Positions 17,502-25,870 are shown, counted from the stretch's first letter. The stretch is 64,000 bases of DNA from Nocardioides lacusdianchii (GCF_020102855.1 NZ_JADHZD010000005.1:310001-374000); one strand, 5' to 3'. Notes: a model not told the origin generated them from the letters alone. Numbers and translations: made by a program.

Positions 17502-18590
17502 ATGAGCGCAGGTCGTCGTCTCGCCACCGCACTGGCAGCAGCGGCGGTGATCGTCTCGCCGACGCTCGTCGTGGCCGGCCCTGCCGGGGCCGTACCTTCC
17601 ACTCCCTCTGTCGAGGGCCGGACCCCCGACTCCGGGGTGTCGACGCGTGACGTGCAGCCGCTCGCCCCGCCGGCCCCGCTGGTGCGCTCGACCCCGGACT
17701 CCGCCCGGGCGGTCGCCGCCAAGGCGGCCCGCCGCCCGCTCTTCGCCTTCTGGGGCAGGAAGTACAACCGCCTCGACGGCTTCGGCTTCACGACCGCGGT
17801 GCGCGGCTCCGGCACCGGGATCCAGCTGCAGGCCGCCTGGAAGACCTACCGCGGCGTGAAGCCGATCCTGCCGAAGAAGGTCTTCGTCCAGGCCAGGGTC
17901 GACGGCGGGAAGTGGACCCGCGTCTCGGGGGCCCGCGGCAAGATCGGCCGCACGCTCGTCACCGCCCGCATCCCCGCCCACGTCGTCCCCGCCGGTGTCG
18001 TCGCGCAGAACGTCGACTACCGCCTCAAGACCAAGAAGATCACGAAGGGGCCGAGGAAGGCGCGGCGCAGCGTCGCCTCCGACCGGGTGACCGTCCGCTT
18101 CGAGAACCAGGCGATGTACACCGGCGAGCAGGCCCGCTTCTACGCCCCCATCGCCAACCTCTGCCCGAACGCCAGCGTCACCATCGACACGACCGGCATC
18201 ACCGAGGACCACACCGGCGTCTTCGACTGGCAGTACGGCATCACGATCGACGCCGCGACCCTCGCCACGCTCACCCGGGAGCCGGAGGTCAGCAAGCTCG
18301 GCATCTCGATCCACGAGTGCGCGCACGCCAAGCAGTTCTACAACTGGGGCGGCACCAACCAGGACTGGAGCACGCTCGTGGCCCGCTCCGCCGAGGTGTT
18401 CGTGGCCGACAACAACCCCGACCCCAACGTGGCGACCGTCCCGATGGCGCCCGAGTGGTCCCCGCTCGAGCACGCCGCCGACTGCGCCAAGGAGCTCATC
18501 TCCCCCGAGCGCTACCGGACCTACGGCGGCTACTGCAACGCCGCCGAGTACGCCGCTGCAGGCCTGCTCTGGCAGAACCAGAGGTACTGA
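17502..18590 (+). CDS. Secreted protein with a zincin-like HECAH motif
   Basis: 362 residues beginning with a clear Sec signal peptide (MSAGRRLATALAAAAVIVSP, cleavage probably after AGPAGA, ~30). The middle resembles a beta-sandwich linker region (WKTYRGVKPILPKKVFVQARVDGG). The C-terminal domain has ISIHECAHAKQFY, an HExxH zinc-protease-type motif at 271-275, and a later PLEHAADCAKEL segment that could give the third ligand. Cysteines recur in NLCPNAS, HECAH, ADCAKE and GYCNA, so disulfides are likely. I infer an extracellular metallopeptidase or a relic of one; no named family is certain. It follows the LAL regulator by ~100 bp on the same strand. Confidence 0.75.
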   Translation: MSAGRRLATALAAAAVIVSPTLVVAGPAGAVPSTPSVEGRTPDSGVSTRDVQPLAPPAPLVRSTPDSARAVAAKAARRPLFAFWGRKYNRLDGFGFTTAVRGSGTGIQLQAAWKTYRGVKPILPKKVFVQARVDGGKWTRVSGARGKIGRTLVTARIPAHVVPAGVVAQNVDYRLKTKKITKGPRKARRSVASDRVTVRFENQAMYTGEQARFYAPIANLCPNASVTIDTTGITEDHTGVFDWQYGITIDAATLATLTREPEVSKLGISIHECAHAKQFYNWGGTNQDWSTLVARSAEVFVADNNPDPNVATVPMAPEWSPLEHAADCAKELISPERYRTYGGYCNAAEYAAAGLLWQNQRY

Positions 18591-18628
18591 CCCCCGGCGA
18601 GGAGCACCGGTCGGCCAGACTGCACGCC

Positions 18629-19384
18629 ATGTCTGACTTCCGGTGCTCCTTCGCCAGCGTCGACGACGGCGAGCCGATCGTCGGCACCGCGCCGACCGAT
18701 CCCGAGATCCTCCTCGTGGAGTGCCCGGGGCCGTGGGGGCGCGACGCGGTGGCCGACAACCGCCTGCCGGAGGTCGTCCGCACCCACCTGGCCGGGCTCG
18801 ACCTGAAGGTCTTCCTGCTGCGCCGCTACGACGGCAGCGCCGGGCCCGGCACGCACGTCTTCCACGCCCGCGCCACCCCCGAGGGCTACGACGTCGGCGC
18901 CACGGTGCTCGATCGGCCCGAGGACCTCCTCGACCTCGACCTGCGCACCCTGCCGGCGTACGCCGACCCGCTGTGGCTGGTGTGCACCAACGGCAAGCGC
19001 GACCGCTGCTGCGCCGAGCTCGGACGCCCGGTCGCGGGCCTGCTGGCCGAGGAGTGGCCAGACGGCACCTGGGAGACCACGCACCTCGGCGGCCACCGGT
19101 TCTCCGGGACCCTGCTGGCGCTGCCCAGCGGCCTCACGCTCGGGCGCCTCGACACCTCCAACGTCCTGGCCGCGTGCGAGGCCGTGGCGCGGGGCGAGGT
19201 GCCGGCCGAGGTGACCCGCGGTCGTGCCGGACGACCGGGCGTCGAGCAGGCGCGCGAGCTCCACGTGCTCTCCGGCGGCGACCCGGACGACGAGCTGGTG
19301 GCCGTCCCGGGACCCGTACGCCGCCAGTCGTGCGGTGACGACAAGGTCAAGGCGACCACGCGCTTCGAGGTGCGTACGCCCTGA
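18629..19384 (+). CDS. Sucrase/ferredoxin-like protein (thioredoxin-like [2Fe-2S]), copy 1
   Basis: 251 residues of the Suc/Fer-like family, a thioredoxin-like ferredoxin fold. Key blocks are VECPGPWGRDA (N-terminal), LVCTNGKRDRCCAELGRP, which carries the Cys cluster, and THLGGHRFSGTLLALPSG, which carries His residues. Related yeast and plant proteins bind an Fe-S cluster through Cys and His. The biological role in bacteria is not settled; electron transfer is plausible. The start ATG (18629-18631) lies directly before the conserved N-terminus. It sits upstream of the acidic peptide and the JmjC-like oxygenase, with a second paralogue after them. Confidence 0.85.
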   Translation: MSDFRCSFASVDDGEPIVGTAPTDPEILLVECPGPWGRDAVADNRLPEVVRTHLAGLDLKVFLLRRYDGSAGPGTHVFHARATPEGYDVGATVLDRPEDLLDLDLRTLPAYADPLWLVCTNGKRDRCCAELGRPVAGLLAEEWPDGTWETTHLGGHRFSGTLLALPSGLTLGRLDTSNVLAACEAVARGEVPAEVTRGRAGRPGVEQARELHVLSGGDPDDELVAVPGPVRRQSCGDDKVKATTRFEVRTP

Positions 19385-19488
19385 GCGGAGCCTTCCTCCG
19401 CCCGGAGGGGTGTGGGACGGTGGTCGCGCCGCCGCCCACACTGGCGGAGCGCCGACGGACCGCCCGCCGGACCTGACGAGGAGGATCC

Positions 19489-19749
19489 ATGACGTCGACT
19501 CCTGACAACCCGCTCAACGACGACGAGATGACCACCGAGGGCGTCGACCCGACGGGTGTCCCGGCCGCGCCGGGCACCGACGCCGACGGCACCGACGCCG
19601 ACGCGACCGACGGCGACAGCACCGACGCCACCGACGGTGACTCGACGGACGCCGACGGCACCGACGCCGATGCCACGGACGGCGACAGCACCGACGCCAC
19701 CGACGGTGACTCGACCGACGCCGACGGCACCGACGGGACCGCGCTCTGA
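19489..19749 (+). CDS. Acidic Asp/Thr repeat peptide (86 residues)
   Basis: A strong Shine-Dalgarno sequence (GAGGAGGA, 19479-19486) precedes ATG 19489. The first ~28 residues are non-repetitive (MTSTPDNPLNDDEMTTEGVD, then PTGVPAAPG). The rest is nearly all Asp, Thr, Ala, Gly and Ser, built from two tandem 23-residue units (each reading ADATDGDSTDATDGDSTDAD plus GTD). It has no Lys, Arg, Cys or His and should be disordered. Its stop codon overlaps the apparent CTG start of the JmjC/cupin oxygenase, which makes it a candidate substrate or partner of that enzyme. No family is recognised; a RiPP-like leader-plus-repetitive-core layout is possible but unproven. Confidence 0.7.
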   Translation: MTSTPDNPLNDDEMTTEGVDPTGVPAAPGTDADGTDADATDGDSTDATDGDSTDADGTDADATDGDSTDATDGDSTDADGTDGTAL

Positions 19750-20873
19750 GCGCTCTCGACCGCCTGACCGGCGACGCCCGGACCTTCATCGACAAGGTCT
19801 GGGCGTCGTCGGTCCACGTGCACCGCACCGACCCGGCGTACGGCGCGAGCGTCCTGTCGCTCGCCGACGTCGACCACCTCCTCACCGAGACCGCGATCCG
19901 CGCCCCGGCCGTCCGGGTGGCCCGCAACGGCTCGGTGCTGCCGGAGTCGGCGTTCACCCGGGGCGGCAGCCTCGCCGGCAAGCCGCTGACCGGGCTGGTG
20001 GACCCGGTGAAGCTGATGCGCCTCCACGACGAGGGCGCCACGATCGTGCTCCAGGGACTGCAGCGCTACTGGACCCCCGTCGCGGACCTGGTGGCCGAGC
20101 TCGAGCTGGAGCTGGGGCACCCCTGCCAGGCCAACGCCTACCTCACCCCGGCCGGGGCGCAGGGCTTCGCCGTGCACTCCGACTCCCACGACGTCTTCGT
20201 GCTCCAGACCCACGGCACCAAGCTGTGGGAGATCCACGGCGAGGGCGGGCCGGGTGACCTCCTCCTCGAGCCCGGCGTCGCCGCCTACCTCCCCACCGGC
20301 ACCCCCCACGCCGCCCGCGCGCAGGAGGCGGTGTCGCTGCACCTCACCATCGGCATCAACCAGCTCACCTGGCGCAGCCTGCTGACCCGCGAGGTCGGCC
20401 TGCTGCTCGCCGAGGTGCCCGACGCGCACCTGCCGGCCGGCTACCTCGACGACCCCGTCCGGCTCTCGGAGGAGCTGGCCGGACACGTCACCGCGCTCGC
20501 CGACGCCGTACGCCGACTCGACGCGCCCGCCGTGGCCGACGACCAGGTCGTGCGCTTCCTCTCCCAGCGCCCACCGCGCATGGCCGGGGCGCTGCTCGAC
20601 CGCGAGGCGCTCGCCCGGGATGACGGCCTGGCCGCCGACACGGCGCTGCGCCGCCGCCCGGGTCACCCGTGCCGGATCGTCGACGACGGCGACACGCTGC
20701 GCCTGCTGCTCGGCGACCGGGTGCTGCGTGTCCCGGCGCGGATCCGCGAGGCGCTCGGGGTCGTGGCCGGCCGCACCGAGCTCACGCCCGCCGACCTCCC
20801 GCTCGATCCCGCGAGCGCCCTGGTGCTGAGCCGGCGGCTGGTGCGGGAGGGCCTGCTCGAGGTCGTGCGGTGA
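19746..20873 (+). CDS. JmjC/cupin-type 2-oxoglutarate oxygenase (RoxA/YcfD-like)
   Basis: 375 residues if started at CTG 19746, or 351 from GTG 19818. The Fe(II) facial triad is visible: HSD (His144, Asp146; CTG numbering) and the distal His188 in GTPHAARA. The surrounding GFAVHSDSHDVFVLQ and KLWEIHG segments match bacterial ribosomal oxygenase-like cupin_4 proteins, which hydroxylate Arg or His side chains of protein targets. The C-terminal ~150 residues form a winged-helix-like tail. The family-like N-terminus (LSALDRLTGDARTF) lies before the GTG, so the CTG overlapping the previous stop as CTGA is my preferred start. Its substrate is unknown; the acidic peptide just upstream is the obvious suspect. 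Confidence 0.8.
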   Translation: MSALDRLTGDARTFIDKVWASSVHVHRTDPAYGASVLSLADVDHLLTETAIRAPAVRVARNGSVLPESAFTRGGSLAGKPLTGLVDPVKLMRLHDEGATIVLQGLQRYWTPVADLVAELELELGHPCQANAYLTPAGAQGFAVHSDSHDVFVLQTHGTKLWEIHGEGGPGDLLLEPGVAAYLPTGTPHAARAQEAVSLHLTIGINQLTWRSLLTREVGLLLAEVPDAHLPAGYLDDPVRLSEELAGHVTALADAVRRLDAPAVADDQVVRFLSQRPPRMAGALLDREALARDDGLAADTALRRRPGHPCRIVDDGDTLRLLLGDRVLRVPARIREALGVVAGRTELTPADLPLDPASALVLSRRLVREGLLEVVR

Positions 20874-21760
20874 CCGGCTTCCGCTGCGCTGCCGCCAGCC
20901 TGGAGCGCGCCGACGACCTCGCCGGCACCGCCTCGACCGTGCGCAGCTTCCTCCTCGTCGAGCACGCCGGTCCGTGGGGCGCCGACGCCCTGCGCGACGC
21001 CCGCCTCCCCGACGGCCTCGGTGCGCACCTGGCCGACTCGGGCCGCCGCGCCGGAGTGCGGGTCCTGCTCGTCCGGCGCCCCGGTCGGCGAGCCGACGAC
21101 GCCGAGGGCACCCGCGTCTTCGCGGCGCGGGCCGCCGGCGCGGACTCGTGGCTCGCGAGCGCGGTGCTCGACCGGGTCGACGATGTCGCCGACCTCGACC
21201 TCGCAGTCCTTCGCGAGGGTCCGCCGGCCGGGCTCGATCCCCACCCGGGGCCGGTCCTCGCGGTCTGCACCCACGGCCGCCACGACGCCTGCTGCGCCGA
21301 GCGCGGCCGACCCGTCGCCCTGGCGCTCGCCGCGAGCCGCCACGCCGAGGCGACGTGGGAGTGCTCGCACATCGGCGGCGACCGCTTCGCCGGAAACCTG
21401 CTGGTGCTGCCGCGCGGCCACTACTACGGCCGCGTCGACCCGGCCTCGGCGATCGAGGTCGCCGACGCCGTCGCGGACGGCCGGGTCGAGCTCGACCACC
21501 TGCGCGGACGCTCCGACGTCGCGATGCCGGTGCAGGCCGCCGAGATCGACGTACGCCGCCGGCTCGGCCTCACCGGGCTCGACGACGTCCAGCCCACGTC
21601 GGCGCGCACCGAGTCCGACCTCACCACCGTGTCGCTCGAGGCAGCCGGACGTCCGGTCCGGGTGCGGGTGCGTCGCCTGCTGGGCGACCCGGGGCGGCTG
21701 ACCTGCGGCGCGGTGCGCGACAACCCGGTGCCGCGCTTCGAGGTCGAGCCGGCGGACTGA
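20870..21760 (+). CDS. Sucrase/ferredoxin-like protein, copy 2
   Basis: 296 residues, paralogous to the protein at 18629-19384. It keeps VEHAGPWGADAL, AVCTHGRHDACCAERGRP (Cys cluster) and SHIGGDRFAGNLLVLPRG, and adds a ~50-residue C-terminal extension. GTG at 20870 overlaps the oxygenase stop as GTGA, so it is co-translated with the JmjC-like enzyme. As an Fe-S protein it might supply electrons to, or protect, the Fe(II) oxygenase; that link is inference from coupling only. Confidence 0.85.
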   Translation: MTGFRCAAASLERADDLAGTASTVRSFLLVEHAGPWGADALRDARLPDGLGAHLADSGRRAGVRVLLVRRPGRRADDAEGTRVFAARAAGADSWLASAVLDRVDDVADLDLAVLREGPPAGLDPHPGPVLAVCTHGRHDACCAERGRPVALALAASRHAEATWECSHIGGDRFAGNLLVLPRGHYYGRVDPASAIEVADAVADGRVELDHLRGRSDVAMPVQAAEIDVRRRLGLTGLDDVQPTSARTESDLTTVSLEAAGRPVRVRVRRLLGDPGRLTCGAVRDNPVPRFEVEPAD

Positions 21761-21795
21761 GGGACCGGACGGGCGGCACGCCCCAGCCGCGGGGC

Positions 21796-22779
21796 CTAGC
21801 CCAGCCGGCCCTTGAGGTCGGCGGGCTGGGCGACGATCCGGGGGCGGCCGTCCTCGGCCGCGTCGAGGTCGCGGGCAGCGCGGTTGGCCTGGGCCTGCTC
21901 GCGCTCGGCCACCGCCTCGGCCTCGCGGGCCTCGACGCGCGCCTCGGTGAGCTCGCGGTGCAGCGCCGCGACCTTCTCGGCCTGTGCCTGGATCTCCGCG
22001 GACGGGCGCTCGGCCAGCACCAGCTCCTCGAGGTCGCCGAGGGCCGCCTGCTCGCGGCGCTTGAGCACCTCGACCGTGTGGCGGGCGGCCTCGGCGGCGT
22101 CACCGGCCTGGACGGCCTCCATCGCCTCCTCGGCGGCCTCGCGCCGCAGCTCGCCGAACTCCACGCGGCGGTGGTGGGCGGCGACCGCCTTGGCGCCGTC
22201 CTTGTCGGGGTGGACACCGGCGTGGTCGGCGAGTGCCTTGACCAGCTCGCGGGTGGCCGCCCGGCGGGCGTCGCGCAGCTCGACCTTGGCGTCGAAGCAC
22301 TGCTGGTAGGCCTTCCAGTCACGCTCCCACGCGTCGGCCTCCTTCTGCGGGGCGTCGCCCGGGAGGGTCTCGACCGGCGGCCAGATGCGGTGCTCGCGGA
22401 CCTCGAGGCCGGCCGACACGGCGTAGGCGCGCAGCTGCTCGAGACCGTCGCGGTGCCGGCGCAGCACGTCGGAGTAGGCGTTGATCGCCCGGCCGAGGCC
22501 TCGCAGGTCGTCGCGGACGCCGACCGCCTCCTCGTGGCGGTGGCCGGCGCGGGTGCGGAGCATGTCGGCCGCCTCGCCGGAGAACACGTCCTCCGACAGC
22601 GAGGCGGTGCGCTCGAAGGCCTCGGCCGCGGCCTCGACCTTGCTCCCGACGCGTCGGACGGAGTCGCCGTAGGCGTCGACGGCGTCGGGCTCGATCCAGT
22701 GGTAGTGGCAGCCGATCGGGTCGCCGAAGCGCAGCCCGTCCTGCTGGGCCTCGATGCGGTCGACGACGACCTTCGTCAC
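21796..22779 (-). CDS. WXG/ESX-like N-domain protein with coiled-coil C-terminus
   Basis: 327 residues, starting at a GTG that overlaps the preceding gene's stop as GTGA. Residues ~15-140 form a long helical bundle (DPIGCHYHWIEPDAVDAYGD, then a heptad-rich stretch ending near LEQLRAYAVSAGL) of the kind seen in WXG100/T7SS substrates with extended N-domains. Residues ~200-310 are an Ala/Glu/Arg-rich coiled coil. There is no signal peptide or clear toxin domain. It forms a unit with the small helical protein and the P-loop protein upstream. It may be a type VII-type secreted substrate or a structural partner; no ESX ATPase is in the window. Confidence 0.65.
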   Translation of the reverse strand: MTKVVVDRIEAQQDGLRFGDPIGCHYHWIEPDAVDAYGDSVRRVGSKVEAAAEAFERTASLSEDVFSGEAADMLRTRAGHRHEEAVGVRDDLRGLGRAINAYSDVLRRHRDGLEQLRAYAVSAGLEVREHRIWPPVETLPGDAPQKEADAWERDWKAYQQCFDAKVELRDARRAATRELVKALADHAGVHPDKDGAKAVAAHHRRVEFGELRREAAEEAMEAVQAGDAAEAARHTVEVLKRREQAALGDLEELVLAERPSAEIQAQAEKVAALHRELTEARVEAREAEAVAEREQAQANRAARDLDAAEDGRPRIVAQPADLKGRLG

Positions 22780-23075
22780 GGCTTCACCTGCTCGAGCCGG
22801 GCGGCGACCTGGGCAGCCTCGCCGACCATGAGGTCGAGCTCGTCGAAGTCGAGGACCGAGTCGTCGATCGCGCCGGCGATGGTGCGGCACCGCCGGGCGA
22901 CCTGCTCGGCGTCCTCGACGAGGCTGCGTACGCCCTCGACGAGGAGGTCACGCCACGGGAAGTCGTCCGCGGGGTGGTCGACGTCGGCGAGCGCGGCCCG
23001 CAGGTCCTCACGGGCGGAGTCGAGCTCCTCCCGGGCGCCGCGCAGCGCCCGCTGGTTGATCGCGATCGGCCTCAT
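22776..23075 (-). CDS. Small helical ESX-like partner protein
   Basis: 99 residues, acidic and entirely helix-favouring (REELDSAREDLRAALADVD, later EDAEQVARRCRTIAGAIDD). Size and helical character match small WXG100-like or EspC-like partners, though no WxG motif is present. Its TGA overlaps the GTG of the larger coiled-coil protein, so the two are probably produced as a pair. I do not recognise a named family. Confidence 0.6.
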   Translation of the reverse strand: MRPIAINQRALRGAREELDSAREDLRAALADVDHPADDFPWRDLLVEGVRSLVEDAEQVARRCRTIAGAIDDSVLDFDELDLMVGEAAQVAARLEQVKP

Positions 23076-23139
23076 GGCGGTCTTCTGCCCCGGTGGACGG
23101 GGTCGAAACCAGAAGTGGTGAAACTGTGAACGACGTCCC

Positions 23140-23922
23140 TCAGACGTGCCCGGAGAGCTGGGCCAGCCGCAGCTCGAGGCGCCCGAGCAGGTCGGCGCAC
23201 GCCTTGTCCGGCATGGCCGACTTCCGCCCGCCGCCCTGCGCGCAGACCGGCAGCACGTCGATGGACAGCTTGGCCCCGCCGGCGAGGGCGCGCAGCTCGT
23301 CGAGCTTGTCGCCGAAGGGCGACCCGCTGCCGGGGGAGTAGTAGTGCACGGCCGCGTCCACGTCGTCGGCGAACAGGTCGGCCTTGGTCACCGCGACGAC
23401 CAGCCACGTCGGCCGTTCGCGGCGCACCGCCATGCTGGCGATGCGGTGGGCGGTGATCGACCAGTCCTCGAGCTCGGCGGCCAGCTGCTCCTCGCGGGTG
23501 GCGACCCCGGCGCCGCTGGTCCCGCCCGTGCGCCGCGGGGTGGCGTGCCCGTTGGCGACCACGTGCAGCACGCCGTCGACCGGCTCGTCGTGGAAGACCT
23601 CGTCGAGCGCGCCCAGGCGGGTGGCGGCGTTCTCGCCCGGCACCACGCGGAACCGGTAGCCGCGCAGCCGCGCTGCGCGACGCGTACGCCGCTCCATGAC
23701 GGCCGAGCCGACGTCGTGCCCGCCCTCGGCGCTCGCGCGGCGGGAGAGCCGGTCGGCGAGACGGGTCTTGCCGACGCCGGTCATCCCGGTCACCGCCACG
23801 GTCGGGTAGCGGTGTCGCAGGAGGCGGGAGGCGCGCTCGGGTGCCTGGGACAGCGCGGCCAGGGCACCCCCGGCGAGGGTGGTGCCGATGGCTGCCTTGC
23901 CGTGTCGCAACGGTGACTGCAT
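23140..23922 (-). CDS. P-loop GTPase-like protein
   Basis: 260 residues. After a short Ala-rich N-terminus, YPTVAVTGMTGVGKTRLADRL gives a Walker A/G1 motif (GMTGVGKT, ~46-53), and LVVAVTKADLF resembles the G4 (N/T)KxD guanine-specificity motif. A hydrophobic strand (DGVLHVVANG) lies between them. It is therefore probably a small GTPase or an IMM/septin-like NTPase. The gene precedes the two helical proteins on the same strand by 64 bp, suggesting one operon. A longer open frame starts upstream, but the ATG at 23920-23922 precedes the conserved part. Confidence 0.65.
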   Translation of the reverse strand: MQSPLRHGKAAIGTTLAGGALAALSQAPERASRLLRHRYPTVAVTGMTGVGKTRLADRLSRRASAEGGHDVGSAVMERRTRRAARLRGYRFRVVPGENAATRLGALDEVFHDEPVDGVLHVVANGHATPRRTGGTSGAGVATREEQLAAELEDWSITAHRIASMAVRRERPTWLVVAVTKADLFADDVDAAVHYYSPGSGSPFGDKLDELRALAGGAKLSIDVLPVCAQGGGRKSAMPDKACADLLGRLELRLAQLSGHV

Positions 23923-24017
23923 GGGTCCATCCTGCCCGGTGGTGCCCCGCTGGTTGGCCTTGCCACCGGCTGTCCCGGACAATGGCGGTGCTCCCACCCC
24001 GCGGTCGAAAGGTCTCC

Positions 24018-24548
24018 ATGGACACCGAGAAGCGTCCCGTCCTGACCGGGCTCCTCGCCCTGGTCGGCGTCGCCGTGGTCATCGGGCTGCTGGGCGGGCT
24101 CGCCGTGATGGTCGGCGTCCAGGCCACCGGCATCGGTGGCACGTCGAGCGCGAGCTCCGGTGAGGAGGCGCCCGCGACCTTCAACCTGCCCCGTCCGAGC
24201 GACACCGGCACCACGGCGCCCGCGCCGGAGGAGCCGGTCGAGCCGACCGAGGGGGAGCCGACGTCGGAGGCGCCGGTCGAGGCGCTCTCGCTGACCACCA
24301 GCCGGCAGTCGGTGAGCCCGATGCAGCAGATCGACCTGACCGGGACCTACCAGTCGGGCGAGGGCGCGATCCTGCAGGTGCAGCGCCTCGAGGACGGCGC
24401 GTGGATCGACTTCCCGGTGACCGTGTCGGTCAGCGGCGGCAGCTTCGCGACGTACGTCCTGACCGGCCGCACGGGGCCCAACCAGTTCCGCGTCGTCGAC
24501 ACCGACTCCGAGGTCGTGTCCAACGAGGTCACCGTCACGGTCGGCTGA
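24018..24548 (+). CDS. Single-pass membrane protein with Pro/Glu stalk and Ig-like domain
   Basis: 176 residues. A short cytosolic start (MDTEKRPVLTG) leads into one transmembrane helix (LLALVGVAVVIGLLGGLAVMVGV, ~11-33), then a ~45-residue Pro/Glu/Thr-rich stalk (EEPVEPTEGEPTSEAPVE), and a C-terminal ~80-residue beta-rich domain (LSLTTSRQSVSPMQQIDLTG, ending VSNEVTVTVG). That last part resembles bacterial Ig-like/surface repeats. It is likely anchored outside the membrane. No partner or enzyme motif is evident. Its 3' end overlaps the convergent MFS gene by 14 bp. Confidence 0.7.
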   Translation: MDTEKRPVLTGLLALVGVAVVIGLLGGLAVMVGVQATGIGGTSSASSGEEAPATFNLPRPSDTGTTAPAPEEPVEPTEGEPTSEAPVEALSLTTSRQSVSPMQQIDLTGTYQSGEGAILQVQRLEDGAWIDFPVTVSVSGGSFATYVLTGRTGPNQFRVVDTDSEVVSNEVTVTVG

Positions 24549-25749
24549 CCGCAGCCTCCCGGTCGCGGTCCACGCGACGGGTCCAGTGGCCCACCCACCC
24601 GGTCCCGGCCACGCCCAGCGCGCCCACCACGAGGCAGGCGGTGGCCAGCGGTGCGACCGCGGCGACGGCGCCCACCAGCAGCGGCCCGCCGGTGTTGCCG
24701 ATGTCGCCGCACAGCCGCCACGCGCCGAGGAACTGCGAGCGGCCCTCGTCGGGCGAGGCGTCCGCGCCGAGCGTCATCACGATGCCGGAGCCGAGGCCGT
24801 TGCCGGCGGCGATCAACGCCATCACCAGCGCGACCCCGAGCGCCGAGGCGGCCAGCGGCAGCAGCAGGCACGCCACAGCCATCGACAGCACGACCGGGAC
24901 GGCGACGACCATCCGGCCACGGGTGTCCATCAGCCAGCCGCCCGGCCACATGAAGGCGACGTCGAGCGCTGCGGCGCCGGCGAAGATCAGCGAGGTCGTG
25001 GACGCCGACAACCCGATGTGGTCGGCCCACAGCGGCAGCAGGCTCAGCCGCAGCGAGCGGCTCATCCCGAGGATGACCACCGCCGACCCGAGCGTGGCGA
25101 GCACCCGACGGTGCGCGGCGATGACCGTCCACACACCGAGGTGGCCGGCCGAGCGGGCGTGGGCACGCTTCTCCTCGCCCAGGTCGGGCATCGTGGCCGC
25201 GAGCAGGGAGGCGAGCACCGACATCACCGCGCCGAGCCAGAAGACGCTCGTGAGGTCGGTGAGCCGGATCAGCCCGGCGCCGATCAGCGGCCCGATGAGC
25301 ACGCCGATGCGGTAGGAGCCACCCAGCAGCGACATCGCCCGCGCGCGGTGGGTCACCGGGACGACGTCGATCATGAAGCCCTGCCGCGCGATGAGGAACA
25401 GCGTCCAGCACACCCCGCTCAGCAGCACGCCGAGCGCGAGGCCCAGGACGGAGTCGGTGAGCGCAGCGAACGCCATCGCTCCCGCGTCGACGAAGCCGGC
25501 CGCCACCAGCGCGCGCCGCTCGCCGATCCGCGCGACCAGTGCCCCGGCGGGCAGGCTCGCCAGGAGCATGCCGACGCCGGTGAGCGCCACGATGAAGGCA
25601 GCCGTGCTGACGTCGGCGCCGAGGTCACGGGCCCGCAGCGCGAGCACCGGCATGATCGCGCCGTGCCCGATCGCGGAGACGATCGAGGGTCCGTACGCCA
25701 CGAGCCAGATGTCGCGGAAGCGGAACTCCTGCTCGGTCCCCGAGGTCAC
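24535..25749 (-). CDS. MFS transporter (12 TM)
   Basis: 404 residues with about twelve hydrophobic helices and MFS signatures: GALVARIGERRALV (loop 2-3), RARAMSLLGGSYRIGVLIGP in the helix 4-5 region (the antiporter-type RxxxxxGxxxxxG pattern), and WLMDTRGRMVV in loop 8-9. This pattern suits a drug or metabolite efflux pump. The ATG start (25747-25749) precedes a short cytosolic tail. It is probably monocistronic, with the palindromic repeat at 25775-25855 separating it from the aldo/keto reductase gene. Confidence 0.85.
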   Translation of the reverse strand: MTSGTEQEFRFRDIWLVAYGPSIVSAIGHGAIMPVLALRARDLGADVSTAAFIVALTGVGMLLASLPAGALVARIGERRALVAAGFVDAGAMAFAALTDSVLGLALGVLLSGVCWTLFLIARQGFMIDVVPVTHRARAMSLLGGSYRIGVLIGPLIGAGLIRLTDLTSVFWLGAVMSVLASLLAATMPDLGEEKRAHARSAGHLGVWTVIAAHRRVLATLGSAVVILGMSRSLRLSLLPLWADHIGLSASTTSLIFAGAAALDVAFMWPGGWLMDTRGRMVVAVPVVLSMAVACLLLPLAASALGVALVMALIAAGNGLGSGIVMTLGADASPDEGRSQFLGAWRLCGDIGNTGGPLLVGAVAAVAPLATACLVVGALGVAGTGWVGHWTRRVDRDREAAVSRP

Positions 25750-25774
25750 CGGCCCATCCTCTCAACAGCCCGCA

Positions 25775-25855
25775 CCGCTGGTTGAGGAGGTCGCGCAGCG
25801 ACCGTCACGAAACCGGGTCTCGTGGCAGGCGCAGGGCGCCTTCCTCGACCAGCGG
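25775..25855. repeat. Dispersed palindromic repeat, intergenic copy
   Basis: CCGCTGGTTGAGGA (25775-25788) and TCCTCGACCAGCGG (25842-25855) pair with one wobble, with inner GTCGCGCAGCGACC and ACGAAACCGGGTCTCGT foldbacks. It is a relative of the repeat family seen repeatedly in the cobalamin region. Here it sits harmlessly between two genes on the same strand. Confidence 0.75.
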
Positions 25856-25870
25856 TGTGGCCGGTCTGGC

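Noticed and set aside
19489..19749. Graspetide (omega-ester) precursor
   Set aside because: The acidic Thr/Asp repeats fit loosely, but no ATP-grasp ligase is encoded nearby.
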